This document shows positions 47,259 through 56,933 of a DNA stretch of 64,000 nucleotides, piece by piece (within the stretch, counting starts at the first letter, position 1; the number at the start of each line of letters is the position of its first letter). The notes beneath the pieces were generated by a model that ran no database searches, was not told the origin of the DNA, and was given only the letters and a program-made list of their open reading frames with translations. Origin of the DNA: Noviherbaspirillum humi. Lineage in GTDB: Bacteria > Pseudomonadota > Gammaproteobacteria > Burkholderiales > Burkholderiaceae_D. The translations under genes and the position numbers were made by a program. The stretch is from assembly GCF_900188095.1 (NCBI RefSeq), contig NZ_FZOT01000001.1:496001-560000 (forward strand), given 5' to 3'.

Positions 47259-48782
47259 TCACAGGAACAGCTTGTAGGCCGGGTTTTCGCTCTCGTCCCA
47301 GTGGCGGTAGCCGAGGGTGGCGAGGAAGGCGCGGAAATCCTTCATTTCCTTTTTCGGCACCTGCAGGCCGACCAGGATGCGGCCGACGTCGCCGCCCTGG
47401 TTCCGGTAGTGGAACAGGCTGATGTTCCAGTTCGGCGCCATGCTGGCCAAGAAGCGCATCAGCGCGCCCGGACGCTCCGGGAATTCGAAGCGGTACAGCA
47501 GTTCATCGTGCGCCAGTGGGCTCTTGCCGCCCACCAGGTGGCGGATGTGCAGCTTGGCCAGCTCATCGTGGGTGAGGTCCAGCGTCCTGAAGCCATGCTT
47601 CTCGAAGTTCTTCGTGATGCGCGGCGATTCGTCGCGGCTGGCGATCTGGACGCCGACCAGCACATGTGCTTCCTTCTCGTCGCTGATGCGATAAACGAAC
47701 TCGGTCACGTTGCGCGGACCGACCATTTCACAGAAGCGCTTGAAGCTGCCGCGCTCCTCCGGAATGGTCACGGCGAACACCGCTTCGCGCGCCTCGCCCA
47801 CTTCGGCGCGCTCGGTGACGAAGCGCAGGCGGTCGAAATTCATGTTGGCGCCGCAGGCGATGGCCACCACGTCCTGGTCGCGGATCGGCTTCTTCGACGC
47901 CCTGGCGCGCTCGATGTACTCCTTGGCGCCGGCCACCGCCAGCGCGCCGGCCGGCTCCAGGATGGAGCGGGTGTCCTGGAACACATCCTTGATGGCGGCG
48001 CATACCGCATCGGTGTCGACGAGGATGATGTCATCCACGTATTTCTTCGCCAGGCGGAAGGTTTCCTCGCCCACCAGCTTGACCGCGGTGCCGTCCGAGA
48101 ACAGGCCGACGTCCGGCAGCGTCACCCGGCGGCCGGCCTTCAGGCTGCGCGCCATGGCATCGGAATCGGTGGTCTGCACGCCGATCACCTTCACGTCCGG
48201 CCGCACCGCCTTCACATAGGCCGCCACGCCGGCGATCAGGCCGCCGCCGCCGATGGCGACGAAGATGGCATGCAGCGGGCCGGGATGCTGGCGCAGGATT
48301 TCCATGCCGATGGTGCCCTGTCCGGCGATCACGTCCGGATCGTCGAAGGGATGGACGAAGGTCAGCTTGAGTTTCTTCTCCAGCTCCAGCGCATGCCCAT
48401 AGGCGTCGCTGTAGGAGTCGCCGAACAGCACCACCTCGCCGCCGCGCGCCTTCACCGCCTCGATCTTCACCGGTGGCGTGGTGGTCGGCATCACGATCAG
48501 CGCCCGGCAGCCGAGCCGCGTCGCGCCCAGCGCCACGCCCTGGGCATGGTTGCCGGCGGAGGCGCAGATCACGCCCCGCTTCAGCTGCGCCGGGGTCAGG
48601 TTGGCCATCTTGTTGTAGGCGCCGCGCAGCTTGAAGCTGAACACGCTCTGCACATCCTCGCGCTTGAACCAAATGCGGTTCTCCATGCGCTGCGACAGGG
48701 TGGGCGCCAGCTCGAGCGGCGTTTCGACCGCGACTTCATAGACGCGGGCGGTGAGTATCTTCTGGAGGTAGTCAGTTTTCAT
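47259..48782 (-). CDS. ilvA: Threonine ammonia-lyase, biosynthetic
   Basis: PLP enzyme converting threonine to 2-oxobutanoate, the first step of isoleucine synthesis. The 507-residue protein has the PLP lysine in SVFSFKLRGAYN (Lys51), the glycine loop GGGGLIAGVA and a C-terminal pair of ACT-like regulatory domains (about 330-505) where isoleucine inhibits and valine activates. This length marks the biosynthetic, allosteric type. It is transcribed divergently from a YqaA-like gene. Confidence 0.96.
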   Translation of the reverse strand: MKTDYLQKILTARVYEVAVETPLELAPTLSQRMENRIWFKREDVQSVFSFKLRGAYNKMANLTPAQLKRGVICASAGNHAQGVALGATRLGCRALIVMPTTTPPVKIEAVKARGGEVVLFGDSYSDAYGHALELEKKLKLTFVHPFDDPDVIAGQGTIGMEILRQHPGPLHAIFVAIGGGGLIAGVAAYVKAVRPDVKVIGVQTTDSDAMARSLKAGRRVTLPDVGLFSDGTAVKLVGEETFRLAKKYVDDIILVDTDAVCAAIKDVFQDTRSILEPAGALAVAGAKEYIERARASKKPIRDQDVVAIACGANMNFDRLRFVTERAEVGEAREAVFAVTIPEERGSFKRFCEMVGPRNVTEFVYRISDEKEAHVLVGVQIASRDESPRITKNFEKHGFRTLDLTHDELAKLHIRHLVGGKSPLAHDELLYRFEFPERPGALMRFLASMAPNWNISLFHYRNQGGDVGRILVGLQVPKKEMKDFRAFLATLGYRHWDESENPAYKLFL

Positions 48783-48832
48783 AAAGCTGAAATTCGTTTG
48801 ACGCCGGCCGGGCGGCGCTGGGATAACCGCCC

Positions 48833-48840
48833 ATTATAAT
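48833..48840. promoter_or_regulatory. Divergent -10 region between ilvA and the YqaA-like gene
   Basis: ATTATAAT is palindromic and offers TATAAT to both strands in the middle of the divergent gap. No good -35 was found on either side. Confidence 0.4.
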
Positions 48841-48887
48841 GTGGACACTCTTTGCCACACAGCGTCCCAGCCCATCCTCCTATCCTC

Positions 48888-49376
48888 ATGATCGAATCGA
48901 CAGTCAATTGGCTGCTTGCAGTGCTTGCCGTTCCCGATGTCGGTTTGACATCCGTCTTCATCATCAGCCTGCTGTCGGCAACCCTGCTGCCGATGGGCTC
49001 CGAGCCGGCGGTATTCGCCGTCATCAAGGCCAATGCCTCGCTGTTCTGGCCGGCGATCCTGACCGCCACCGTCGGCAATACCATCGGCGGCGCCATCGAT
49101 TACTGGATGGGCTATGGCGCCAAGCAGGCCTTCGCCAAGGAGCGCAAGAGCCGCTGGTTCGGCTGGCTGGAGCGCTTTGGCGCCAAGGCAATGCTGGTGT
49201 CTTGGCTGCCGGCCGTCGGCGATCCGCTCTGCACCCTGGCCGGCTGGCTGAAGCTGCCTTTCTGGCCTTGTGTTTTTTACATGGCCATCGGCAAGCTCGG
49301 CCGCTATCTCACCATGACCGGCCTGCTGATGTACGTGCCGGACAGCGTCTGGCGCCAGATCGGCGGCTGGTTTTAA
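48888..49376 (+). CDS. YqaA family small membrane protein
   Basis: 162-residue inner-membrane protein of the DedA/VTT-related YqaA group. It has several hydrophobic helices and a conserved central stretch with ATVGNTIGGAIDYWMGYG and VSWLPAVGDPLCTLAGW, typical for this family. Relatives are membrane scramblase-like or transport proteins, but the YqaA subgroup has no settled function. The start MIESTVNWLL was chosen because CTCCTATCCTC precedes it and family members begin near here; an upstream in-frame ATG adds 12 residues. Confidence 0.87.
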   Translation: MIESTVNWLLAVLAVPDVGLTSVFIISLLSATLLPMGSEPAVFAVIKANASLFWPAILTATVGNTIGGAIDYWMGYGAKQAFAKERKSRWFGWLERFGAKAMLVSWLPAVGDPLCTLAGWLKLPFWPCVFYMAIGKLGRYLTMTGLLMYVPDSVWRQIGGWF

Positions 49377-49422
49377 TCTTTTGCGGCCGCGGGCTGGCTT
49401 AGCTTGACCTGTCGCAATAGGC

Positions 49423-49428
49423 TAAAAT
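49423..49428 (+). promoter_or_regulatory. Candidate -10 box for the FAD/Fe-S oxidoreductase gene
   Basis: TAAAAT 34 bases before the start codon. A TTGACC lies upstream but only 13 bases away, too close for a standard promoter, so only the -10 is suggested. Confidence 0.3.
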
Positions 49429-49461
49429 GCCTGTTTAGCGTCAGCTCGAAACACCCCCGCA

Positions 49462-52400
49462 ATGAACGCCCCCGCACAAATCCAAGCCCTCCTGTCCGAG
49501 TCCCACGCCGGCCCCCAGCCGAACCGCCTGCGCGAGATTCCGTACAACTACACCTCGTTCTCCGACCGTGAAATCGTCATGCGCCTGCTCGGCGAGGATG
49601 CCTGGCGCCTGCTCGACGAATTGCGCGGCGCCCGCCAGACCGGCCGTTCGGCGCGCATGCTGTACGAGGTGTTGGGCGACATCTGGGTGGTGCGGCGCAA
49701 TCCCTATCTGCAGGACGACCTGCTGGACAACCCGAAGCGGCGCCAGGAACTGATCGATGCGCTCAACCACCGGCTGAGCGAGGTCGAGAAGCGCCGCGTC
49801 GGCGCCGATGAAACCGACAGCGATCCGGCGGTGCGCCAGCGCAGCGAGAACGTGGGCGTGCTGCTGCAGGCGGCGCGCAAGGCGGTGGCGGACTTCGGCG
49901 AGGAATTCCGCGCCATGTATGACCTGCGCAAGCGGGCGATGCGGGTGCTGGGCCGCTATACCGCGAAGGACAACATCCGCTTCGACGGGCTGTCGCGCGT
50001 GTCGCACGTCACCGACGCCACCGACTGGCGCGTCGAATACCCGTTCGTGGTGCTGACCCCGGACGCCGAGGAAGAGATGGCCGGCCTGGTCAAGGCTTGC
50101 ATCGAGCTCGGCCTGACCATCATCCCGCGCGGCGGCGGCACCGGCTACACCGGCGGCGCCGTGCCGCTGACGCCGATGTCGGCGGTGATCAACACCGAGA
50201 AGCTGGAGCAGCTCGGCGAAGTCGAGATGCTGACCCTGCCGGGCGTGGACCGTCCCTACGCCACCATCTACTCCGGCGCCGGCGTGGTCACCAAGCGCGT
50301 GGCCGATGCCGCCGAAAAGGCCGGCTTCGTGTTCGCGGTCGACCCGACCTCGGCGGAGGCCTCCTGCATCGGCGGCAACATCGCCATGAACGCCGGCGGC
50401 AAGAAGGCGGTGCTGTGGGGCACGGCGCTGGACAACCTCGCCAGCTGGCGCATGGTCGACCCGAACGGCGACTGGCTGGAAGTCACCCGCCTGGAGCACA
50501 ACCTCGGCAAGATCCATGACGCGCCGCTGGTTCAGTTCAAGCTTGAATGGACCCATCCCGCCGAGCGCGGCAAGAGCAACGCGCCGTTCAAGACCGAAAT
50601 CCTCACCATCGAGGGCCGCCGCTTCCGCAAGGAAGGCCTGGGCAAGGACGTCACCGACAAGTTCCTGTCCGGCCTGCCCGGCGTGCAGAAGGAAGGCTGC
50701 GACGGCCTGATCACCTCGGCGCGCTGGATCCTGCACAAGATGCCGAAGTACACCCGTACCGTCTGCCTCGAGTTCTTCGGCCAGGCGCGGGATGCCATCC
50801 CCTCGATCGTCGAGATCAAGGATTACCTCGATGCCGAGACGCGCAAGGGCGGCGCCATCCTGGCCGGCCTGGAGCACCTGGACGAGCGCTACCTGCGCGC
50901 GGTCGGCTATGCCACCAAGTCCAAGCGCGGCATCCTGCCGAAGATGGCGCTGTTCGGCGACATCGTCGGCGACGACGAGGAGGCGGTCGCCCGCGCCGCC
51001 TCGGAAGTGGTGCGCATGGCCAATACCCGGGTGGGCGAGGGCTTCGTCGCCGTCAGCCCGGAGACCCGCAAGAAATTCTGGCTCGACCGCGCCCGCACCG
51101 CCGCCATCGCCAAGCACACCAACGCCTTCAAGATCAACGAAGACGTGGTGATCCCGCTCGACCGCATGGGCGAGTACACCGACGGCATCGAGCGCATCAA
51201 CATCGAGCTGTCGATCAAGAACAAGCTGCAGCTGGTGTCCGAGCTGCGCGCCTTCTTCGCCGCCGGCCACCTGCCGCTGGCCAAGAGCGAGGATGCGGAA
51301 AACGGCGACATCCCGCCGTCCGAGCTGCTCGGCGATCGCGTCGAGCAGGCCGAGAACCTGCTGCGCGACGTGCAGCAGCGCTGGACCTACCTGCTGACCC
51401 AGCTCGACAAGCCGCTGAAGGATGCGCATGACGAATTGGTCGCCTTCGGCCTGGACCGCCCGGCCGGCACCTTCGAGGACCGCCTCAAGCGCCAGCCGGA
51501 CGCCGCCGTGTTCCATGTGGTTCAGGACCGCACCGTGCGCGTCTCCTGGAAGCAGGAAATCCGCGCCCAGCTGCGCCAGATCTTCAACGGCGCCGCCTTC
51601 CGCCTGATCCTGGAAGAGTGCGGCGCCATCCACAAGAAGGTGCTGCGCGGCCGCGTGTTCGTGGCGCTGCACATGCACGCCGGCGACGGCAACGTCCACA
51701 CCAACATCCCGGTCAACTCCGACCACTACGAGATGCTGCAGGATGCGCACGCCGCCGTGGCGCGCATCATGACGCTGGCGCGCTCGCTCGACGGCGTGAT
51801 CTCCGGCGAGCACGGCATCGGCATCACCAAGCTGGAGTTCCTGACCGAGGACGAGATCGGCGAATTCCGCGACTACAAGCGGCGCGTCGATCCGGAAGGC
51901 CGCTTCAACAAGGGCAAGCTGCTGGACGATCCCGCCCTCCCGGCCGACCTGCGCAACGCCTACACGCCGTCCTTCGGCCTGATGGGCCATGAATCGCTGA
52001 TCATGCAGCAGAGCGACATCGGCGCCATCGCCAACAGCGTCAAGGACTGCCTGCGCTGCGGCAAGTGCAAGCCGGTGTGCACCACCCACGTGCCGCGCGC
52101 CAACCTGCTCTACTCGCCCCGCAACAAGATCCTTGCCACCTCGCTGCTGGTGGAGGCTTTCCTGTACGAGGAGCAGACCCGGCGCGGCGTCTCCATCCGC
52201 CACTGGGAAGAGTTCGAGGACGTGGCCGACCACTGCACCGTCTGCCACCGCTGCGTCAAGCCGTGTCCGGTCGACATCGACTTCGGCGACGTGTCCATGA
52301 ACATGCGCAACCTGCTGCGCAAGATGGACAAGAAATCCTTCAACCCCGGCACCGCGGCGTCGATGTTCTTCCTCAACGCCACCGACCCGTCCACCATCAA

Positions 52401-53460
52401 CGCCACCCGCGAGATGATGATGGGCTGGGGCTACAAGGCGCAGCGCCTCGGCAACGAGGTGCTGAAGAAATTCGCCAAGAAGCAGACCAAGGCGCCGCCC
52501 TCGACCCATGGCAAGCCGCCGGTCAAGGAGCAGGTGATCCACTTCATCAACAAGAAGATGCCGGGCAACCTGCCGAAGAAGACGGCGCGGGCGCTGCTCG
52601 ACATCGAGGATGACAAGATCGTCCCCATCATCCGCGACCCGAAGAAAACCACGGCCGATACCGAGGCGGTGTTCTACTTCCCGGGCTGCGGCTCCGAGCG
52701 CCTGTTCTCCCAGGTCGGCCTCGCCACCCAGGCCATGCTCTGGCATGTGGGCGTGCAGACCGTGCTGCCGCCGGGCTACCTGTGCTGCGGCTATCCGCAG
52801 CGCGGCGCCGGCCAGTACGACAAGGCCGAGAAGATGATGACCGACAACCGGGTGCTGTTCCATCGCGTTGCCAACACCCTGAACTACCTCGACATCAAGA
52901 CGGTGGTGGTGTCCTGCGGCACCTGCTACGACCAGCTCGAAGGCTATGAATTCGAGAAGATCTTCCCCGGCTGCCGCATCATCGACATCCACGACTACCT
53001 GCTGGAGAAGGGCGTCAAGCTGGAAGGCGTGACCGGCACCCGCTACATGTACCACGAGCCGTGCCACAACCCGATGAAGATGCAGGATTCGGTGAAGACG
53101 GTGAATGCGCTCATCACCACGGCGGACAACCAGAAGATCGAAAAGAACGACCGCTGCTGCGGCGAGTCCGGCACCTTCGCCGTGTCGCGCCCCGACATCG
53201 CCACCCAGGTCCGCTTCCGCAAGGAGGAAGAGATGCGCAAGGGCGCCGACAAGGTGCGGGCGGACGGCTTCACCGGCGACGTCAAGATCCTGACCTCCTG
53301 CCCGTCCTGCCTGCAGGGCCTGACGCGCTACAACCAGGATTCGGGCACCGACGCCGACTACATCGTGGTCGAGATGGCGCGCCACCTGCTCGGCGAGGAC
53401 TGGATGCCGGACTACGTCGCCCGCGCCAACAATGGCGGCATCGAGCGGGTGCTGGTGTAA
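49462..53460 (+). CDS. Large FAD-binding/4Fe-4S oxidoreductase (DUF3683 fusion)
   Basis: 1332-residue multidomain enzyme. A DUF3683 N-terminus (about 25-130) is followed by an FAD-binding domain of the vanillyl-alcohol oxidase type ([14 protein letters not shown] near 223) and an FAD-oxidase C-terminal domain with [12 protein letters not shown] (near 736). Two ferredoxin-like cluster motifs come next ([11 protein letters not shown] near 863, [11 protein letters not shown] near 924) and then two cysteine-rich CCG domains ([10 protein letters not shown] near 1074, CCGESGTF and SCPSCLQG toward the end). The layout resembles GlcD plus GlcF/LldE fused in one chain, suggesting oxidation of D-lactate, glycolate or another 2-hydroxyacid with electrons passed to quinone. 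The substrate is unproven. A HIT gene follows three bases later. Confidence 0.92.
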   Translation: MNAPAQIQALLSESHAGPQPNRLREIPYNYTSFSDREIVMRLLGEDAWRLLDELRGARQTGRSARMLYEVLGDIWVVRRNPYLQDDLLDNPKRRQELIDALNHRLSEVEKRRVGADETDSDPAVRQRSENVGVLLQAARKAVADFGEEFRAMYDLRKRAMRVLGRYTAKDNIRFDGLSRVSHVTDATDWRVEYPFVVLTPDAEEEMAGLVKACIELGLTIIPRGGGTGYTGGAVPLTPMSAVINTEKLEQLGEVEMLTLPGVDRPYATIYSGAGVVTKRVADAAEKAGFVFAVDPTSAEASCIGGNIAMNAGGKKAVLWGTALDNLASWRMVDPNGDWLEVTRLEHNLGKIHDAPLVQFKLEWTHPAERGKSNAPFKTEILTIEGRRFRKEGLGKDVTDKFLSGLPGVQKEGCDGLITSARWILHKMPKYTRTVCLEFFGQARDAIPSIVEIKDYLDAETRKGGAILAGLEHLDERYLRAVGYATKSKRGILPKMALFGDIVGDDEEAVARAASEVVRMANTRVGEGFVAVSPETRKKFWLDRARTAAIAKHTNAFKINEDVVIPLDRMGEYTDGIERINIELSIKNKLQLVSELRAFFAAGHLPLAKSEDAENGDIPPSELLGDRVEQAENLLRDVQQRWTYLLTQLDKPLKDAHDELVAFGLDRPAGTFEDRLKRQPDAAVFHVVQDRTVRVSWKQEIRAQLRQIFNGAAFRLILEECGAIHKKVLRGRVFVALHMHAGDGNVHTNIPVNSDHYEMLQDAHAAVARIMTLARSLDGVISGEHGIGITKLEFLTEDEIGEFRDYKRRVDPEGRFNKGKLLDDPALPADLRNAYTPSFGLMGHESLIMQQSDIGAIANSVKDCLRCGKCKPVCTTHVPRANLLYSPRNKILATSLLVEAFLYEEQTRRGVSIRHWEEFEDVADHCTVCHRCVKPCPVDIDFGDVSMNMRNLLRKMDKKSFNPGTAASMFFLNATDPSTINATREMMMGWGYKAQRLGNEVLKKFAKKQTKAPPSTHGKPPVKEQVIHFINKKMPGNLPKKTARALLDIEDDKIVPIIRDPKKTTADTEAVFYFPGCGSERLFSQVGLATQAMLWHVGVQTVLPPGYLCCGYPQRGAGQYDKAEKMMTDNRVLFHRVANTLNYLDIKTVVVSCGTCYDQLEGYEFEKIFPGCRIIDIHDYLLEKGVKLEGVTGTRYMYHEPCHNPMKMQDSVKTVNALITTADNQKIEKNDRCCGESGTFAVSRPDIATQVRFRKEEEMRKGADKVRADGFTGDVKILTSCPSCLQGLTRYNQDSGTDADYIVVEMARHLLGEDWMPDYVARANNGGIERVLV

Positions 53461-53463
53461 GGC

Positions 53464-53892
53464 ATGACCGGCAGCGCTTCCTGCGAACTGTGCCGCCAGC
53501 CCGGCGGCGAGGTGCTGGTGCAGCGCCCGGCCTTCCGGGTGGTGCTGGTGGACGAGCCGGGCTATCCCGGCTTCTGCCGCGTGATCCGGCAGGCGCATGC
53601 GGCCGAGATGACCGATCTCTCACCGGCTGAACGCAGCGAACTGATGGACACCGTCTGGCGGGTCGAAGAAGCCCTGCGCGAAGTCATGCAGCCGGCGAAG
53701 ATCAACCTCGCCAGCTTCGGCAACATGGTGCCCCACGTGCACTGGCACCTGATCCCGCGCTTCGCCGACGACCAGCACTTCCCGGCGCCGACCTGGGCCG
53801 CGGCTCGGCGCGCGGCGGACCCGGAGCGCATCGCGGCACGGACGGCGTTGCTGCCGGCGCTGCGCGACGCTATCATCAGGCGCTTTTCCTGA
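53464..53892 (+). CDS. HIT family protein
   Basis: 142-residue histidine-triad nucleotide hydrolase/transferase. The triad is HVHWHLIPRF (His91, 93, 95), and an N-terminal CELC pair is present without the full zinc site of Hint proteins. HIT proteins cleave nucleotide phosphoramidates or dinucleoside polyphosphates; the substrate here is unknown. It starts three bases after the large oxidoreductase gene, so cotranscription is very likely. Confidence 0.9.
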   Translation: MTGSASCELCRQPGGEVLVQRPAFRVVLVDEPGYPGFCRVIRQAHAAEMTDLSPAERSELMDTVWRVEEALREVMQPAKINLASFGNMVPHVHWHLIPRFADDQHFPAPTWAAARRAADPERIAARTALLPALRDAIIRRFS

Positions 53893-53977
53893 ACGCTGCC
53901 ATAATGGCACGGTCGCCGACACGTGCGGCGGCGCACCGCGCCGCAGGGCGCGGCGCTCATCCACTCCTTCATTCGCC

Positions 53978-54409
53978 ATGGCTGACACCAAGAAAGCAGC
54001 ACCCATTCCGACCGCGCTGACGGTCCACAAGCAGTCCCGCGTCCTGGAAATCGCCTTCGACGACGGCAGCAATTTCTCGCTGCCGTTCGAACTGATGCGG
54101 GTGTATTCGCCTTCGGCCGACGTGCGCGGCCACGGTCCGGGACAGGAAACCCTGCAGACCGGCAAGCGCAGCGTCTCCATCGACGCCATCGAGGCGGTCG
54201 GCAACTACGCGGTGCAGCCGCGCTTCTCCGACGGCCACGACACGGGCATCTACTCCTGGGAGTATCTGCACTGGCTGGGCAGCAACCAGGCCCAGTTGTG
54301 GGAAGACTATCTGCAGCGCCTGGAGGCGGCCGGCCATACCCGCGAAAGCGGGCGCGACGCGCCGATGGCGGCGAAGGCGGGCGGCCATGGCTGCGGCCAC
54401 CAGCATTGA
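53978..54409 (+). CDS. DUF971 protein
   Basis: 143-residue protein made of a single DUF971 domain (N-terminal domain of gamma-butyrobetaine hydroxylase type), with VHKQSRVLEIAFDDG and NYAVQPRFSDGHDTGIYSWEYL. The C-terminal tail is His/Cys-rich (GGHGCGHQH), suggesting metal binding. The gene regularly lies just upstream of ubiE in betaproteobacteria. Related domains occur in Fe-S or iron-handling proteins, so an iron-related job in ubiquinone synthesis is a guess. Confidence 0.88.
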   Translation: MADTKKAAPIPTALTVHKQSRVLEIAFDDGSNFSLPFELMRVYSPSADVRGHGPGQETLQTGKRSVSIDAIEAVGNYAVQPRFSDGHDTGIYSWEYLHWLGSNQAQLWEDYLQRLEAAGHTRESGRDAPMAAKAGGHGCGHQH

Positions 54410-54533
54410 AGCACACAGGTTTTGAACGGCGTTCCTCCTGCAGCGCAGCAAGGCGCGGAGGAACTATCGACATCCGGCACTTGTCGCAATGGCATGAAAG
54501 CGACATGGTGCGATTGATCCAACAGGCGCGGAC

Positions 54534-55268
54534 ATGAGCGATACCACCCACTTCGGTTACCAGACCGTCGCGGAAGAAGAGAAGGTGCACAAGGTGGCCG
54601 AGGTCTTTCACTCGGTTGCGCAGAAGTACGACGTCATGAACGACCTGATGTCGGGCGGCCTGCACCGCATCTGGAAGACCTTCACCATCGCCCAGGCGGG
54701 CGTGCGGCCCGGCTTCAAGGTGCTCGACATCGCCGGCGGCACGGGCGACCTGGCGAAGGCCTTCGCCCGCCAGGCCGGCTCGACCGGCGAAGTTTGGCTC
54801 ACCGACATCAATGAATCGATGCTGCGGGTTGGACGCGACCGCCTATTGAACAAGGGGCTGGCCATCCCCACATTACTTTGTGACGCCGAGAAGCTGCCGT
54901 TCCCCGGCAATTATTTCGACCGGGTGAGCGTGGCCTTCGGCTTGCGCAACATGACGCACAAGGATGCGGCGCTGAAGGAAATGCAGCGGGTGCTCAAGCC
55001 CGGCGGCAAGCTGCTGGTGCTGGAGTTTTCCAAGGTGTGGGAGCCGCTGCAGAAGCCGTACGACACCTATTCCTTCTCGGTGCTGCCATGGCTGGGCAAG
55101 CGCATCGCCAACGACGCCGAAAGCTACCGCTATCTGGCCGAGTCGATCCGCATGCATCCTGACCAGGAAACCCTGAAGCGGATGATGCAGGAAGCCGGTC
55201 TGGACCGGGTGCAGTACCACAACCTGACTGCCGGCGTGGCGGCGCTGCATACCGGCATCAAGTTTTGA
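54534..55268 (+). CDS. ubiE: Ubiquinone/menaquinone methyltransferase UbiE
   Basis: SAM-dependent C-methyltransferase of quinone biosynthesis. The 244-residue protein carries SAM motif [10 protein letters not shown] (63-72) and the signatures [17 protein letters not shown] and [16 protein letters not shown]. It is upstream of the Tim44-like gene, ubiJ and ubiB, the usual betaproteobacterial ubiquinone locus. Confidence 0.97.
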   Translation: MSDTTHFGYQTVAEEEKVHKVAEVFHSVAQKYDVMNDLMSGGLHRIWKTFTIAQAGVRPGFKVLDIAGGTGDLAKAFARQAGSTGEVWLTDINESMLRVGRDRLLNKGLAIPTLLCDAEKLPFPGNYFDRVSVAFGLRNMTHKDAALKEMQRVLKPGGKLLVLEFSKVWEPLQKPYDTYSFSVLPWLGKRIANDAESYRYLAESIRMHPDQETLKRMMQEAGLDRVQYHNLTAGVAALHTGIKF

Positions 55269-55332
55269 GACCGCCGCCTCGCGGCGCCGATGTTCGTGTA
55301 ATGACCCAATGGACCCAATGGTCGGAGGACAT

Positions 55333-56271
55333 ATGAAGAAGCTTTTCGTGACATGCATGGTGGCGCTGAGCGCGATGGCCATGGTCGCGGCCGATGCCGA
55401 GGCTAAGCGCATGGGCGGCGGCGGTTCCATCGGCCGCCAGTCGCAGAGCGCCAGCCGGTCCGCGCCGATGGCCACGCCTAACCAGTCCGTAGCGCCGGCC
55501 CAGAGCCAGGCTGCCCGGCCGCAGGCACCCGCGCCGGCTCCGGCGGTAAAGCCGCCCAGCCCGTGGCGCAACATCCTCGGCGGCGCCTTGCTCGGCCTGG
55601 GCCTCGGCGCGCTGCTCTCGCATTTCGGCCTCGGCGGCGCCATGGCCAACGTCATCGGCACGCTGCTGATGTTCGGCCTGCTGTTCTTCGGCGTGATGAT
55701 GCTGATGCGCCTGTTCCGGCGCAAGAACGGCTACGAAGAGCCGCGTCCTTCCTACGCCGGCTACGGCGCCGATGCGCCGGCGGCGCGCACGCCGGAAATC
55801 GGCTCGCGCCTGGAGCCGACCCAGGCTACGGCATTCCAGGTCGAAGCCCCGGTGGCGGGTGGCGCTGCTGCGGGCGCCGCGCCCTACGGCGTGCCGGCGG
55901 ATTTCGATGCCGCCAGCTTCCTGCGCCATGCGAAGACGTATTTCATCCGCCTGCAGGCCGCCTGGGACCGTGGCGACATCAACGACATCCGCGAATTCAC
56001 CACGCCCGAGATGTTCGCCGAGCTGCGCCTGCAGCTGCAGGAGCGCGGCGCCACGCCCAATCATACCGACGTGGTCTCGCTCGACGCCCAGCTGCTCGGC
56101 ATGGAAACCGCCGGTGCGGATCACCTGGCGAGCGTGCGCTTCTCCGGCATGATCCGGGAAGCGGAGAACGCCACGGCCGAGCCGTTCACCGAAATCTGGA
56201 ACCTGACCAAGCCGGTGGCCGGCCAGGGCGGCTGGGTACTGGCCGGCATCCAGCAGGTGGCCTCCGCCTGA
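55333..56271 (+). CDS. Tim44-like domain membrane protein
   Basis: 312-residue protein with a signal peptide (MKKLFVTCMVALSAMAM...AEA), a Gly/Ser/Pro/Ala-rich linker (about 25-70) and two hydrophobic stretches (about 77-120). After a further linker comes a C-terminal Tim44-like domain (about 190-310) with FLRHAKTYFIRLQAAWDRGDINDIREFTTPEMFAEL. GGAGG is seven bases upstream of this ATG, so the earlier in-frame ATG was rejected. It is a standard member of the ubiE-ubiJ-ubiB neighbourhood in Burkholderiales; function not established. Confidence 0.9.
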   Translation: MKKLFVTCMVALSAMAMVAADAEAKRMGGGGSIGRQSQSASRSAPMATPNQSVAPAQSQAARPQAPAPAPAVKPPSPWRNILGGALLGLGLGALLSHFGLGGAMANVIGTLLMFGLLFFGVMMLMRLFRRKNGYEEPRPSYAGYGADAPAARTPEIGSRLEPTQATAFQVEAPVAGGAAAGAAPYGVPADFDAASFLRHAKTYFIRLQAAWDRGDINDIREFTTPEMFAELRLQLQERGATPNHTDVVSLDAQLLGMETAGADHLASVRFSGMIREAENATAEPFTEIWNLTKPVAGQGGWVLAGIQQVASA

Positions 56272-56312
56272 TCCGTCGCCGTCGATCCAGCCGGCAACTG
56301 TTACACTGTGAG

Positions 56313-56345
56313 CCGCCCGTGAATCGTCACGGGCGGTTTTGTTTT
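56313..56345 (+). terminator. Terminator immediately before ubiJ
   Basis: Perfect ten-base-pair stem CCGCCCGTGA/TCACGGGCGG with loop ATCG followed by TTTTGTTTT. The ubiJ start codon begins within 7-16 bases of the T-tract, so ubiJ lacks room for its own promoter and Shine-Dalgarno outside this structure. Confidence 0.9.
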
Positions 56346-56351
56346 GTGGCC

Positions 56352-56933
56352 ATGACCTTCATCCCCACCCCCATTCCCGCCGTCCTCAACCATCTGCTCG
56401 CCCGGGAAAGCTGGGCGCGCGACAAGCTCGCCGTCCATGCTGGCAAGGTCGCCGTGTTCGAAGCCGGCCCGGTCGCCGTCCGCCTGCGCATCGCCGCCGA
56501 CGGCATGGCGGAGGACGTCGCCGCCGACGTGCCGGCCCATGTCACCCTGCGCGCCAGGCTGGCCGACCTGCCGCTGATCCTGCAGAACCGCGAGCGCGCC
56601 GTGTCCTACGTCACCATCGAGGGCGATGCCGATTTCGCCAATGCCATCTCGCATGTCATGCAATCGCTGCGCTGGGAGGCGGAAGCCGACCTCAGCCGCC
56701 TGATCGGCGACGTGGCGGCGGTGCGGGTGGTCGGCGCCGCGCGCGGCCTGGCTGGCGGCGTGCGGGCGACGCAGCAGAAGGTGGCCGAGAATCTTGCCGA
56801 GTACTTCCTCGAAGAAAAACCGGTGCTGGTGCGGCCGCGCGCGGTGAACGATTTCGCCGATGAGGTGGCGCGCCTGCGCGACGACGTCGAGCGTCTGGAA
56901 AAGCGCCTGTCCAAGCTGGAAGGGCAGCGCTAG
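56352..56933 (+). CDS. ubiJ: Ubiquinone biosynthesis accessory factor UbiJ
   Basis: 193-residue SCP2-like lipid-binding protein that holds hydrophobic intermediates in the Ubi metabolon. The SCP2 domain occupies about residues 5-110 (VTLRARLADLPLILQNRERAVSYVTIEGDADFAN) and a coiled coil ends the protein (FADEVARLRDDVERLEKRLSKLE). ATG was used; an in-frame GTG two codons earlier is equally possible. ubiB begins directly after its stop. It is a standard neighbour of ubiE and ubiB. Confidence 0.92.
   Translation: MTFIPTPIPAVLNHLLARESWARDKLAVHAGKVAVFEAGPVAVRLRIAADGMAEDVAADVPAHVTLRARLADLPLILQNRERAVSYVTIEGDADFANAISHVMQSLRWEAEADLSRLIGDVAAVRVVGAARGLAGGVRATQQKVAENLAEYFLEEKPVLVRPRAVNDFADEVARLRDDVERLEKRLSKLEGQR

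Noticed and set aside
49441-53598. A 1385-codon open frame on the minus strand opposite the FAD/Fe-S oxidoreductase
   Set aside because: It mirrors a gene with clear domains on the plus strand; long antisense frames are expected at this GC content, and its translation is His/Gly/Ala/Val-rich without recognisable domains.
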